Assembly (NCBI GenBank): GCA_950106755.1
Contig: OX467084.1
Coordinates: 31,561,213-31,625,212 of the forward strand
Direction: 5' to 3'
Source: Climacium dendroides
Taxonomy: Eukaryota; Streptophyta; Bryopsida; Hypnales; Climaciaceae
DNA length: 64,000 bases
Shown here in pieces: positions 48,362 to 59,520 of the stretch (positions within the stretch are counted from its first letter, which is position 1; every line of letters starts with the position of its first letter). The notes under the pieces are model-generated. The model was not told the DNA's origin. It did not search any database and saw only the letters and a list, made by a program, of their open reading frames with translations. The position numbers and the translations under genes are program-made.

Positions 48362-48728
48362 GCCACCGGTTGGGTACTGGGTGTGGTTGACAATTGGTGC
48401 CTCAACCTTACAGTATGAGGACTTCTTGCCTTCTTTGTACAAACAAATCCTCGAAAATTCTTCTTGACATGATCCCAACCTATAGGTACAAGTATAGGTA
48501 GGACCTATCTTAATACATAGTGTTGGGACTATGCACTAAGAGAGGTTTATGCATGTCAAAGAGGTGTCATGAATTGTCACTTAACATATGTCAACTTCCA
48601 ACACTACTTTTCAGAGAATGTCCTTCGAATTGGACCCACCTACAAGCTCCATTATTGAATATGCAGTAAGAGAGGTTGTACCTGTAATACTATACTAGAA
48701 CGAACAACATTATGGAGAACAACATTAT

Positions 48729-49327
48729 TCAGTCATTCCAGTTTGTTGGGAGTCTGGATACACAACCACCACCCAAGTTGTGAAAGGCAACTGGGTCACC
48801 TACAACTTCATCCCGACATGCTGCATTGGTATCATCAAGAGGAGGTAGATCGTAGACTACGCGCCAGTTATCAAGAGTCTTTTTGTTGTCGTCGTATGCA
48901 ATCTTTGCTTGGCGTTTGAGACCCAATTTCCCTTCTCTTCACCAAATAACGGTTGCTCTTGCTCAGTCATGGGTGTGACGATGAAAGAATCATAGCCGGG
49001 AAGGCTCCAACTCGCCGTTATTCTTGCCATCATAGAATGCAAGTATCGTATACAGAGTCAACGCATCCTTCTCCTCTTCTTCAAATAACCCAAATAATCC
49101 AATCGGTGATATTCCTCAGAACTTGACAAAACAAAGAACTCATCCACACAGGCACATACGAGATCACGTTTCATTTTCAGCAGTTCATCTTTCAGATGCT
49201 CAAAAGACCCTAAATGTTGGAGGAAATCTGTCTTCTCTGACTCTCCTCCTGTTGGGTCTCCTTCCATTCCTTGTCCTCTTTGAATGTACGGCCGTCTAGT
49301 AACCCTCGCGACTTTCGAGACACGCAC
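48729..49327 (-). pseudogene. Broken gene fragment, family not recognised
   Basis: Three minus-strand open pieces of coding-like composition line up. 49327-49058 is acidic/basic and helical-looking (FLQHLGSFEHLKDELLKMKRDLV...LDYLGYLKKRRR). After one TGA the same frame continues at 49042 with SWSLPGYDSFIVTPMTEQEQPLFGEEKGNW. Near 48930 a frameshift leads into GLKRQAKIAYDDNKKTLDNWRVVYDLPPLDDTNAACRDEVVGDPVAFHNLGGG. The balanced amino-acid composition contrasts with the AT-rich surroundings. I do not recognise the family. It could be a decayed host gene, a captured fragment or a retrocopy. Confidence 0.45.
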
Positions 49328-49554
49328 TCCGAACAGGCCGCCAGAAATTTCCCCTCTCTAGTCCAGCACGAAGATTGTTGAATAAACTTTGCCGATAATG
49401 AATCATCTTCCCGTCATCACGAAGCAGTGAGTTCATCGGACCACGGAAATCCAGATCACTCTACTCTGACGTATCAGAGCAGGGCAGTTGCTTGAAGTAA
49501 TGCTTTGTCCTGTCTCAGCAAGACATTTCTCGCTGAAAGACGAATCATATTTGA

Positions 49555-49790
49555 GGTTTTCGTCTCACATTCTCAGAGCTTCCGACGCTTGCTATGTTTC
49601 ACGGCATAGTTCATACATTTCATCGTGATCAAAACTAGCTAGCTGTCATATATTAAGCTAATGTATATGTTCCTATGAACGCATTTCGAAATAACACAAG
49701 TGAAGCTCTGAAAAGTGTTGATAGAAACAGACGGTCGAAGTGCAAGACTGCATGCCAATCCAGGGAATCAATACGAAAGTCTATGACAGA
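49555..49790 (+). repeat. Inverted duplication, left arm (gene-derived?)
   Basis: Matches the reverse complement of 52680-52985. Shared blocks are GATCAAAACTAGCTAGCTGTCA, TAATGTATATGTTCCTATGA and ACGCATTTCGAAATAACACA. One frame reads NVYVPMNAFRNNTSEALKSVDRNRRSKCKTACQSRESI and is nearly identical in both arms, so a coding segment was duplicated. This arm lacks about 90 bp present in the right arm. Confidence 0.8.
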
Positions 49791-49922
49791 ACGGAGGCCC
49801 AAAACTATTTTATATAGTTTATATTTTTGAGAAATTCCTTACAAAGTCTAATTTTAGCATCAAAAATTTAGATTTTGAAAATGATTGATTATGATTTTTA
49901 TATTCAAGATTTATTCAACAAT

Positions 49923-50335
49923 GTTCATTGCAATCTTGACTTTGTGTAGTGTTGAAGGCTCTTGAAAATGAACCTCAAATACACTAGATCTTGGAGAAAA
50001 AGTCACATTAGAAATTCATTGAAAAAAATTTGTAGGTTAGATTATTATAAGCCATAAATTGATTGGGGTTATGCATGCTAGGTTCTTTATCTTCATATTT
50101 TTTTGGTTACCAACTTTTTAGATTTGACCTATAAAAAGAGGATTGAAAGACTTTAAGTCACTTTTGCAATTTAAACACCCTCATAATTAAACATTATCTT
50201 TCAATCCATACATGATGTTATGTTTTCTTTTCCTATATGATTTGTAACATGTCTAGTTTGAATTCATGTGGTTACAAAATTTTCAAAAAATTAATGTGAC
50301 TTATCAAAGTCTTGGCTTTTGTTCAATTTAGAAGA
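49923..50335 (+). repeat. Dispersed repeat family C, copy 1
   Basis: Matches 61795-62168: shared CATTGCAATCTTGACTTTGT, TGAACCTCAAATACA, AGAAATTCATT and TGTGACTTATCAAAGT, with several small deletions in the second copy. No coding content. Confidence 0.8.
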
Positions 50336-51185
50336 AATTCAAATGCAATATCATCGTCATAATATTGTATACTAGGCTACAAAATTAGAATTTTGTATAG
50401 GTCTACATAACACTATTGACGATGTAGGAATATACACTCAAAGAAAAAAATCATCCCTTTTGGAAGCCAAGGAAATTAGGCCAATTCATGCAAACTTCCT
50501 TATACTAGTTATACTAGCCTTGAGTTCTTGGGAATTTTGGCTGTTATATAAAAAGCACAATCTTCACTTATTCCCACAAAACCTAAATGACTGGTACAGA
50601 AATCATCCTAGAGAAGCGCTAAAGCTGTCGGTTTGATTATATGAAATTCTCATCAAGAATTTGAGAAACAAAACAATCAAGAACTGAGTCAACCATCCTG
50701 CCGTCCATCACTAAACATGGATGTCACCTTTCATACAGGAACCGGAAACCTGCTTTGTAGGTCAATGCACAAAGTGTTGTGAGTTTCGATCCGCACCAAC
50801 CTGCCACACTGGAAGAGCTGAGCAGTGCTCCCTTTGCAAAGTATGTTGTGTGGTCAAGTGACACCCTTTCAATGTGAAATTCACCCTAAACTGACTAAAG
50901 TGCGATAACAAAATCAGCATTCAACATTCATTTGTACCTCAACTCGGTTCAAACTTCACAGCGAACTTTATTTTCAACATTGATTTGTTTCATGAAGAAT
51001 GTTGCATGTTTGTTGAAGTGTAAGTTTGTTCCAAAATTTTCACGTTTGTTGGAAAACGGCTAGTAAAGCATGCATGTTCCAAAACTTCGCATGTGCACCC
51101 AAAAAATGGGTGCTGCAAAAGATTGCTGAAACTTGGCTTTCCCTTCACATTCCAGAGTTACAGTTAATGTGTTAACTAGTTACTG
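50336..51185. other. Intergenic sequence, nothing recognised
   Basis: AT-rich to 50560, then more balanced. No ORF of note. Confidence 0.45.
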
Positions 51186-52630
51186 GATATGTGCCCAACT
51201 TGTTGAATAAACAACCAGGACGGCATCACAACCAGGACGGCATCACATCCAATTTCAGGACGAGCAGCGACACTCGAAGACTGAAAACTGACAAGCGGCA
51301 TGGGCCCTCGAGCTCGGAAGCGATGGCTGGATCATCATGCCTTGCCTTAACCTGCGCTGGAAGTCATCGATCGTGCCTGCAATTTGAGTCCAATTCAAAT
51401 TAAAGACCTGCTGTACAATTCCAAATGAAGGTGATCACGGACTTGAATGTGACGCCCCTCCCTTGCTCATCGGTAGGTACCTGTCTCTCCTCACCGTTGC
51501 TTTTACGCCACATGCACACAACTTGCAGTCAGTGGGCGGCGACAGGGACGCCCATTTCACCTTGCACACTCAGCGCTAGGCGTGGAAAGCATGCACCAAC
51601 GCAAGGGGAGTGATCGACCCAAACGATGCGATAGGGTTCTCCCCGCTGGACCCTGGCTGGCTGCTATAAACAGAGCCTTGGAACAGCTGAAATGCATTCT
51701 TACCTGAGTCCCTGCGTGCTCTGCGCTGTGCTGCATGTGCTTCTGTGCCGCCTTGTGATCGAGGACTCCAGCCCAGCTAGCTGCAGATGTCCTGCACATG
51801 TGTCACGCTGCCATCTGAGACTCACTTTAACTTGAGCTCTCAAGGCAAGGCAGGAGGGAGTTGCACGCGACGTTGATCACAGGTGCTGATCCAGTTCTCT
51901 TTCTCTATCTGTTGTTGTGACGATTGTAGTTGCGAGGAATTAAGAGTGCCCAGCAGACTTACCAACGACAATATATATATGGCTAGGGACGGCCTGAGTG
52001 TCGTTTTGTACTTGTTTGGTTTTCGGCGGAAACTATTTCATTGCTGGGAGTGCTGCATGTGCATGTCGGGGGAGGGGTGTGGTTTCACTGGTTTGGTGAA
52101 GTTAGACAAGGTTGTGAGCGAGCGAGCTAGTACTTAAGATCTGCCGAATGCCACCGTTGCTGATCGAACCCAGTGTGCGTCGCCCTGGCTGATGTGTTAC
52201 TTGATTTTATGTTTTTATCCGTGCTAGGTTTCTTGAGTTTGCAGTTTGTGGATACTCAGAATAGAACACGAGCTTCGTGAGTTTCATGCATGTGACTTAG
52301 AAATAGATCGATGTGGATTCACTGTGGGTTGTGGACAAGGTTGTGTACGTCCAGAGAGTGAGTTCTTTCATCACTGATCATGCTGTATTCACGTCACCCC
52401 CTGTTTCAGCAGTTCGAATACTTGGTAACTTTCATGTTGGTTTTTCGGTTTTGCAGGACGTCAAGCACTTGCAGAGCTTTATTTATTTTTCACTTACACA
52501 TGCACAGACCGAGTGCCACTCCATCTGGCGTTCATCCCCTCGAGTCTCGATATCATATTTGAGTGCTTTCTGCAAATTGAGTGTGGTGTAGGCACTTGGA
52601 GCTACGGTTCATTATGGGTGAGTTCTTTCA
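51186..52630 (+). other. GC-richer island, possibly transcribed, no recognised product
   Basis: The base composition is clearly less AT-rich than its surroundings, with a 17-bp tandem duplication (AACCAGGACGGCATCAC) near 51219-51252. A TATAAA at 51665-51670 sits in a good promoter-like setting (GC-rich upstream, CT-rich downstream). None of the ORFs here has a recognisable domain, and they overlap on both strands. A non-coding RNA, a gene leader or a captured fragment are all possible. Confidence 0.35.
51665..51670 (+). promoter_or_regulatory. Candidate TATA box
   Basis: TATAAA within GGCTGCTATAAACAGAG, in a GC-richer island. No product downstream is identified, so the call rests on the motif and context only. 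Confidence 0.3.
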
Positions 52631-52679
52631 TCACTGTGGATGTATGCCTCCCTGTTTGGGGGCTTCGTTCATAGATTTT

Positions 52680-52985
52680 AGTATTGATTCCCTGGATTGG
52701 CATGCAGTCTTGCACTTCGATCGTTTGTTTCTATCCACACTTTTCAGAGCCTCACTTGTGTTATTTCGAAATGCGTTCATAGGAACATATACATTAGCTA
52801 GAAGACGGATGGTGACGGCGTGCTTTCGGTTCACTCTTGCAGATCCGAAGGAGTTAAAATCCAAGTCAGCTGCTGCTTAATATGTGACAGCTAGCTAGTT
52901 TTGATCACGATGACATGTATGATCACTGAACTATGCCGAGAGACATATATAGCTAGCGTCGGAAATTTTGAGAATCTGAGACGGA
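52680..52985 (-). repeat. Inverted duplication, right arm (gene-derived?)
   Basis: Partner of 49555-49790. On the minus strand the frame 52864-52631 reads MDFNSFGSARVNRKHAVTIR then LLANVYVPMNAFRNNTSEALKS and matches the left arm from ANVYVP onwards. The extra segment of about 90 bp lies at about 52800-52880. Confidence 0.8.
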
Positions 52986-52989
52986 AATC

Positions 52990-54590
52990 TGGATTTTGAT
53001 TTCGGTACTCAGATGATGACCGCCGGGATAGTGCATGGACCCTTAGCCGACGTTCTGGTATGTTAGCCGAGCACCAAAATGAAGCTTATCTACTCTACTT
53101 TAGACTCCAATTTGAATTTCGAATTTTTTTTTAGTATTGAGTATTTTATTACAATTTGAACTATGCATGTATTTTCAATGTGTATTGAATTTTTATTATA
53201 GAATGACATGGAAATTGAGTTCATGCTATGATGTTCTTTATTGTAATATATACACGTGGTGAAATTTTTTAAAGTTTTTGAAATAATTTTCTATTTGATG
53301 TGATTTTTTTTAATTTTTTTTCAAAAATTCTCAAAAAAATCTAAATTTTTTGTGAATTAATGAAAAAATATATAATATAATCTATATAAAATAAATATAT
53401 AAATTTCATACATATGCAATTGCAAAATGGTAGCAAACAGTGAGCTAATAAGTAGTTAGGCTTGAAATCAATGGTCATAAGTCCGTCGTTTAAGGAATAA
53501 TCATAGTGACGAAATTCTAATGATTGGTACTTAAGTTCAAGTATTTGTGGGCTTAAAAACCATGTCATATGGATTGGGTGTAGAAGAAGTGGCGTTTGAT
53601 CGCGCTTATAGTTGTATAATGAGCCTCTTGCAACACACTTTTGTCCATGTGTTTTATCCTAGGGGAAAATACAAGAACCTTTTATTTGCTACACAAGTTT
53701 TTTTGTGCAAATTTTGAGTTCATATTTGCAATCAAAGGCCCAAAATTAGCTAGGAGAGGTGTAAAGAAATAGAATTAACACAACACAATATAGGGGGCTT
53801 TTTTTTATATCCACCCTTGGCTAGACCTTTGTAAGAAGCTCATCGTACAACTATAAGTGTAACCATGGTGTTTGCCTCTTTTGCATTAAGGTAAAACAAT
53901 CTAGTACAATCAAATGACCCATAGTGGTCACCTAGGAAATAATCCCATTGTGATTTTTTTTAGTATGTGAGATTTGGACCACAATCAATGTCTTACACAA
54001 TAGTAATGAAATGAATATTGAACTTCATTAGGAACTTCCAACTTTTCAGTGTGAAATTCATTGTACGAATTGACATTTTAAGCCTTCCATGTCAGAAAAT
54101 ATCATGATTGCATTAAGTAGTAAGATGAACATCATGGATTCAAATTTTGTTGGTTATAGGGCAGTCTACAAACTCTTAGGGGCCATGACACACTAAAAAT
54201 TTCAAAAACTCCTAGCAAATTCATACTTTGTTGAAAAAATATAATTTCAATTGCACTTGCTATTTCTCACACTTGTCTTTTTAAGTGGAAAAAAAACAGA
54301 ATTTTTTTTTTCAACAGTAGCGTGAGGCCAAACTCCAAATTCTGTTATTCAGTTATGCCTGCAAGCACCTGACTGACCACGGTGAGCATTTTGTTGCACT
54401 CACTTGTTTGAAATTGCTGACTGTTTTTGATCTCGTGATGCTTGTGTGCTCCAGCTCCAATGGCTTGTACCGTGGTGATCGAATGTGTTAACTAATGCTG
54501 CACTGTTTGGACAGGAATTTCAGCCTAAGAGTGTAATCTTCAGGAAATGGTGTGTTTCGTTAAACAGTGAAACCTTTTTAATTTTCATTT
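52990..54590. other. AT-rich intergenic sequence with a possible inverted-repeat element
   Basis: No gene seen. 53602-53633 and 53828-53859 form an imperfect 32-bp inverted repeat (CTTATAGTTGTA..ATGAGC.TCTT.CAA) enclosing about 258 bp, which looks like a small MITE, but I found no target duplication. Confidence 0.4.
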
Positions 54591-54596
54591 TTAATC

Positions 54597-54902
54597 TTGC
54601 AATTCTGTACAAACTGTACAATGCTCTTGCAATGTCCTTCCTTGAAAAGTAACAACAGGTACATGTACTCCAAGACTGGCCACAGTTATGCATTTCCAGA
54701 CTGTAGTGAGAGATTCGAACTTGTGGGATCTAGTATGTGGATCCAATTGCCAAGTGTCAGTAAAATCCAAAATCGAAGAAGAAATTGTCTTTGCAATAGT
54801 AATTACAGAAGGTCATTGAGTTCTTACTACATAGATCAGCAAGCTCTACTACTGAAGGCCCATTCAAACAAACGCTTAAGGAGCTTAGTTTGGGTTTTCT
54901 GA
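54597..54902 (+). other. Isolated 101-codon ORF, product unknown
   Basis: An open frame with balanced composition, several cysteines near the start (MQFCTNCTMLLQC) and a basic middle (KIQNRRRNC). No recognised domain, no neighbouring exons and no promoter evidence. It may be a remnant or chance. Confidence 0.2.
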
Positions 54903-55734
54903 GAACTCAGGCAGGTTGTCTTTGACTTCTATCTTGCATGGAATTGCAGGAAACAACTTGTACTCATCACACTTAGTGTATGAAGCTTTGTTGTATGTAC
55001 TTGAGAGGTTTAAAGGAATACTTGTCGAAACTTACCATTTTTGGTTGCGTTGACCACAATTGAAAATGGAATTATTTATTAAATTTCAACCATGAAAAAC
55101 TTTAGTAAACCAATATGGCAAAGTGTGAAAAAAAATTTAGACCATTTGATGTTGTGGATTGCAAGTCAGATATTACTGTTTGAACTACGAAAAGATTTAT
55201 TCTTTGCTTAATAGGGGCTATATGAGCTCTATCAAAGTGAAACTTGTGCTCCAATTGAACCTTAGTTAGTCTACTATTAGATTCAAACTAAATCTTAAGT
55301 TTCTAGATACATGCACACAAAGCTTAGGGTATACTAAGAAAATAAGGCAGTAATTGCATATGCATTGTGGTATACAAAGTCCCATTGTGAATTCAAGTTG
55401 CATAGAAATGCTCCATTTGCACTGGTTTTCCATGAAATATTGATGTTTAGACCAAAAACAATACTAACATATCTACCACTTTCAATAATTAAAAAAAAAG
55501 AAATACACATCCACCTTTACAATTTATGTGAAATGCACCATCACATCCATGTAGCATTATAAATAATGAAGTACCACCATTTAATTCATTTATTATAAAA
55601 AAAATTACCTCAAAGTAGAGATTTGGATATGTTGGAGGGCGAGAAGAAATTTAACCCTAGATACATATTGAACAAAAATTGTCATTTAATAGTGAATTCT
55701 CTTGCCATTTACTGAAACGAGAAGCTAATCACCA
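54903..55734. other. Intergenic sequence, nothing recognised
   Basis: No domain-bearing ORF or repeat end seen. Confidence 0.5.
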
Positions 55735-55935
55735 TGGAAATCATTTATTTTGGTTTTATATGAATTGTTGGCTTAAAATAATGCAAAAGCACTCATTGGA
55801 AGTCAAACTAGTGTAGAAGACCTCCCTTTTCACACAAAATTTGGAAGATGAATAGTTGCACTTCTATTCAATATGGAAAGATTCTTTGTCATTCATCAAC
55901 GAGAAAATGTCCTCCGTATCATATATGGGTCAAAT
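55735..55935 (+). repeat. Dispersed repeat family A, copy 2
   Basis: Matches 62220-62420 across CACTCATTGGAAGTCAAACT, GAAGACCT.CCTTTTCACAC, TTGGAAGATGAATAGTTGCA and GAGAAAATGTCCTC, with point differences. An inverted shorter copy is at 47662-47766. Confidence 0.82.
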
Positions 55936-56513
55936 TGTAGAAAAAGTTTCCATTCAAAATTAGAATATTGTATCATAAGTCAATAACCCCAACTTCTCAA
56001 TTTTATACACTAAAGTAATTATGCACACTATCTTATAACTGCACATGCTAGATTCTTGTCTAAATGTCCTTCCATTATTCATGAGAGTCTATGGTTGATT
56101 ACCCTAAACTCTATTTTCAACACTTTGAAAATTTGTAGTTTATTCATATGGTGTCCGACAAATGCATTCTTAGAAAATCTAAAATCCCCTCTTGGCTTCC
56201 AACAAGATCCAACCATAAGTTTTTCAATATAAAAATGGCAGCCATGCTGAATTGCTTATTTCTGCGATTGTAGGTGCAGTTTACTTACAACATCACCACT
56301 TTCTGCTGACAGAGTTAGAGAATCAGTGTCGTCCACCGTCGTCTTCCTCATCACTCGTTTACTTACGGTGGCAATCGAAAGGGGGCGGTTTTGATAATGG
56401 TTCTGTTGAACGCAAACTACAAATTTTCGAAGTACTAAGACAGCCAGGGTACTGGAGAAAACTTCCTATCACAGAAATCTAACAGGGGCTTTCATTAGAC
56501 TTTCAATAAAACT
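55936..56513. other. Intergenic sequence with an unrecognised ORF
   Basis: The plus-strand frame at 56252-56482 is short, Ser-rich and has no domain I recognise. Composition improves towards 56300-56480, perhaps marking the downstream end of the gene fragment that follows. Confidence 0.3.
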
Positions 56514-57224
56514 TCAATACCTCTGCGCCACAGTCCAGACTTTAATAACCCCACCACACTTTCCAAACGCCTTCCAATTGTATACATAACGTAGTTGGCT
56601 TGCTGTCGAATTTGTCGGAAGAGGTTTGTCTGGATCACATGCACCACCTCTCATGAAGGCAACGAATTCAGCTGGTGTTCTTGGTGGTGCACAAATAGCC
56701 AAAGGTTGCCACTTCCCCATATCTTCAGAATTGAAAGAAATAATTTAGGAAGCTTCAAAGAGTGACAAATAAGTGTGATACTTTGAACCCGACATAAACT
56801 CTAAACTCTGCAGAGATATGTGTTTTCAGACAATCTCCCGATAATTTAGACAGCATCAGAAAGAAAATCATCTTCATGAAGCAGAGGGAAGTCTCCATAT
56901 GATCATTGTAACCAAAGAGAGACCTCTCCATGAATTATGGGGAAATTTCACTTTATGATGCTTTCTAAACGTTCTTGCAACAGTCTAATTCTTCTGAAGA
57001 CCTGTTGAAGGCCGCAAGTGGACCCGCTTAGAAGTGACTCAACAAATAAGCACAATCTTGGGAATGATCGTGGTTTTGAGCATCAAAAGCCTGCGTAGAT
57101 ACTCCTTGTCAGCATCTTCTGGTAAAGGATCTGGTCCCAATTCCATTATCTTTTTCCTGCACCACCACTGCACCAAAACAATTTCTTCTTCTGCAGAAGC
57201 AAGACCAGATGAACCTCTTGTCAA
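56514..57224 (-). pseudogene. Gene fragment(s) on the minus strand, family not recognised
   Basis: Two coding-like open pieces: 57224-57039 (ASAEEEIVLVQWWCRKKIMELGPDPLPEDADKEYLRRLL) and 56720-56514 (GKWQPLAICAPPRTPAEFVAFMRGGACDPDKPLP...YVYNWKAFGKCGG). Amino-acid composition and lack of A/T-run bias suggest real coding origin. About 320 bp separate them and could be an intron or decay. I do not recognise the family. It may be a captured or decayed host gene, and I see no start or promoter. Confidence 0.4.
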
Positions 57225-57231
57225 AAGTTGT

Positions 57232-57920
57232 CAAAATCTTTGAAAATTTATAAGTAATTCAATAATGCTTGGAATTTTTTGTTTCGGGTTGAAATTTAGA
57301 AGTAATTTAAAATACTTGTGTTAAATTCCACATTTATTTTCCTTTTTTTGAAAAATGATCTTAAAGTATTTATACACATGAAAACCTAAGAAAAGGAAGA
57401 CAAGTCCTTAGATGGTTGCTTTTAAAGAATACCACCTTACACTAAATCTGTATAAATACAATATAATGCAGAGCATTCTTTAGAATCCTAAACTCTAAAA
57501 GCCTAGATTGAAACTAGATTCTAGTGGGCTAGATTATCTACCCTACTATGGCTAATCCCAGATGCTCCAGATTGGCTTTGTTGCTAGCCTTTCCACTACT
57601 ATCTTACTTTCTATTTGTGATGGCTTGGAGGCCTCACAATGTAACAATGGTTTAGCTCCCAATGTCGGTGCTTGGCATCTTGCCTTGGGGTAAAAGATAA
57701 GTTTTTTAGAGGGTACTTTGGAAGTTGTTGGCTTACCACCCTTCAAAACATGAGTCTTTCCCTTTTGAAGCAAACCATGTTTCTTCATTGGCCTCTTCTT
57801 GAGCAATGCATGGACCTCATTTTCTAGGAAAATACTCTTCCTCTCACGAGGAGGGTCCGGATATCTTTTTCCAGAATGATTTAAATGCCATGATTTAGGA
57901 GATATGGGAGCCATTGGTAA
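57232..57920 (-). repeat. Duplicated unit D, copy 1 (first part)
   Basis: Aligned with 62840-63500 from CAAAATCTTTGAAAATTTAT to GGGAGCCATTGGTAATGCCA at about nine tenths identity by eye. Copy 1 continues with about 1,070 bp absent from copy 2, then rejoins at about 58991. Confidence 0.85.
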
Positions 57921-57926
57921 TGCCAA
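57552..57926 (-). CDS. Unrecognised ORF of 124 codons, member of a repeated pair
   Basis: Starts MALPMAPISPKSWHLNHSGK and is rich in Lys, Pro and Ser (PPRERKS, KKRPMKKHG, CQAPTLGAKPLLHCEASKPSQ), closing at WSIWD. It lies within duplicated unit D; the paralogue at 63136-63501 differs by a 9-bp in-frame deletion and several amino-acid changes. Both frames are open, which is unusual for decayed repeats, yet most differences are non-synonymous, arguing against strong constraint. It may be a transposon-encoded protein or a fragment of one. No domain is recognised and no neighbouring transposase or polymerase is visible. Confidence 0.35.
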   Translation of the reverse strand: MALPMAPISPKSWHLNHSGKRYPDPPRERKSIFLENEVHALLKKRPMKKHGLLQKGKTHVLKGGKPTTSKVPSKKLIFYPKARCQAPTLGAKPLLHCEASKPSQIESKIVVERLATKPIWSIWD

Positions 57927-58990
57927 GAGAAGAAGTCAAATAGGAATGCAAAATGAATGAAGGAGCCATGAAAGTCACATTTTATTTATACTTTGGAAAA
58001 ATGGTCTTAATTGAAAGTAAAAGTGTTTCAAAGTAAAAGTGTATCAAAGTAAAAGTGTATCAAAGTAAAAGAATTTTATTTTACTACTACTTTAAACATT
58101 AGATTAAAGCGAGGATTAAAGTAAAATTTTTATAGTTAACTATTGCTTTAAACATTTTCAAAGTAAAAGTGTTCTAGTTAGCTTAGTTTTCATTAGTGTC
58201 TTTTTTACCTACTTTAAAGGAAATTGTAATGTCTGTATTAACTACCTCTTCAAGCTCTTTTTCATGTTTTTTTTAATTACTTTTTAAAGCATATTATAAT
58301 GTGTTTACTAAATATACTTATTGAAGCACTTTTATGTGTTCCTTTTTCATACTTTTTTGTACTTATTTTTATTGGAATTTTTAGTACATAAAGTTCCTTT
58401 TCATATTCCTTCTTGTGCTATTTTTTTTCCTTTTGTATTTTTTATTTGTTTATTTTAATCTTTGAAATGCTCTTTTTCTGTTCCTTTCTCTATTTATTTT
58501 TAAGGTTTTTTTATGTTTCTCTAAATAGACTTTTTTGAGTATAATATGTGATGCTCTTTTTAATGTTCATGGCTTGATTAGAAAAATCATGTTTTTCTTA
58601 ATGATTTCATTAAAGATCTTTTAGTGTTTCTTAAAATTCTATTCAATAATCTTTTTTAAAGAACTAAAATGGTCTTTTCATGTTCATTTAATGTTTTTTA
58701 GGTCTATTTCAAAATTCTTGCTCATGTTCTATTTTTACAAGAATAATGAAAATGTATTAAGCTTTAGAAATAAATAATTTTCATTTCAATTGGTGTTTAG
58801 CACAAAGTTATGCCTCCTAAGCACAAAATACTCAAGTTTAGGCAAAAAATGAAACACAAAATATTGAAATGATTTTTTTCCATATAGAATTTATATTTGT
58901 ATCTATTAGTCAATAAAGGGTGTCAAAGCTACATACCAAAGCAATTTTTTATCTTCAACGTTTGATGCTCGCCACCCATATACTATAGTT
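57927..58990. other. Segment present in copy 1 of unit D and missing in copy 2
   Basis: AT-rich. It begins with a 17-bp tandem repeat (CAAAGTAAAAGTGTAT, about 58013-58071) and continues as T-rich sequence with no ORF. No target duplication or inverted ends mark it as an insertion, so a deletion in copy 2 is equally possible. Confidence 0.5.
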
Positions 58991-59520
58991 GAGTTCTAGA
59001 TTCCCTCAAAATGCAAGGAGATGGGCTACATTTTGAAAATCTTTAGAATCTAAGAGTCTTTTTTAATTTATTCATCTCCCTTGTTTATTCTTGTTTATTT
59101 TCATGCTATAAAGGGGCATCAAAATTATTTTTTTAGTTTTCTCACTTGACATGCCAAGTGTGAAAACCTTAGAAATCAAACCTATATTTCAATTTCTTAA
59201 CCTCCATACCTACTATTTCAATTAGATTTGCCATGTGAAATCCATGAAGAATCTTGTTTTATTTTTGTATTTATTCAAAATTATATGGACCATTTTTGTT
59301 CCTTCACATTATTTAATTTCTCACTTGACCATTTTATGTTTGTTTTTAAATACTTCAATTTATCATTTTTTACAATTTCATTTTTATTTCCACAATCATT
59401 CGTATGTATTTTATATGCTTTACATGATATTTTGACCTCTATTTTATTTGTCCTCTTGTTATTTTTTTTGGCTATAATTTTTTGTAGCCATTTTGTTTAT
59501 TAAGCTATGAAGATCAAAAG
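58991..59520. repeat. Duplicated unit D, copy 1 (second part)
   Basis: Matches 63501-64000 from GAGTTCTAGATTCCCTCAAA through ACTTGACATGCCAAGTGTGA, CCATGAAGAATCTTGTTTTA and TTTTGACCTCTATTTTATTT. Open frames at 59228-59503 are T-rich (Phe/Leu-rich) and are not convincing genes. Confidence 0.85.

Noticed and set aside
53602..53859. Inverted repeat suggesting a small MITE
   Set aside because: The arms match only moderately and no target duplication is visible, so it is mentioned within the spacer entry and not called an element.
59228..59503. 91-codon Phe-rich ORF, possible membrane protein
   Set aside because: T-rich sequence inside duplicated unit D. The second copy reads differently after a few substitutions, so the hydrophobic look comes from composition.
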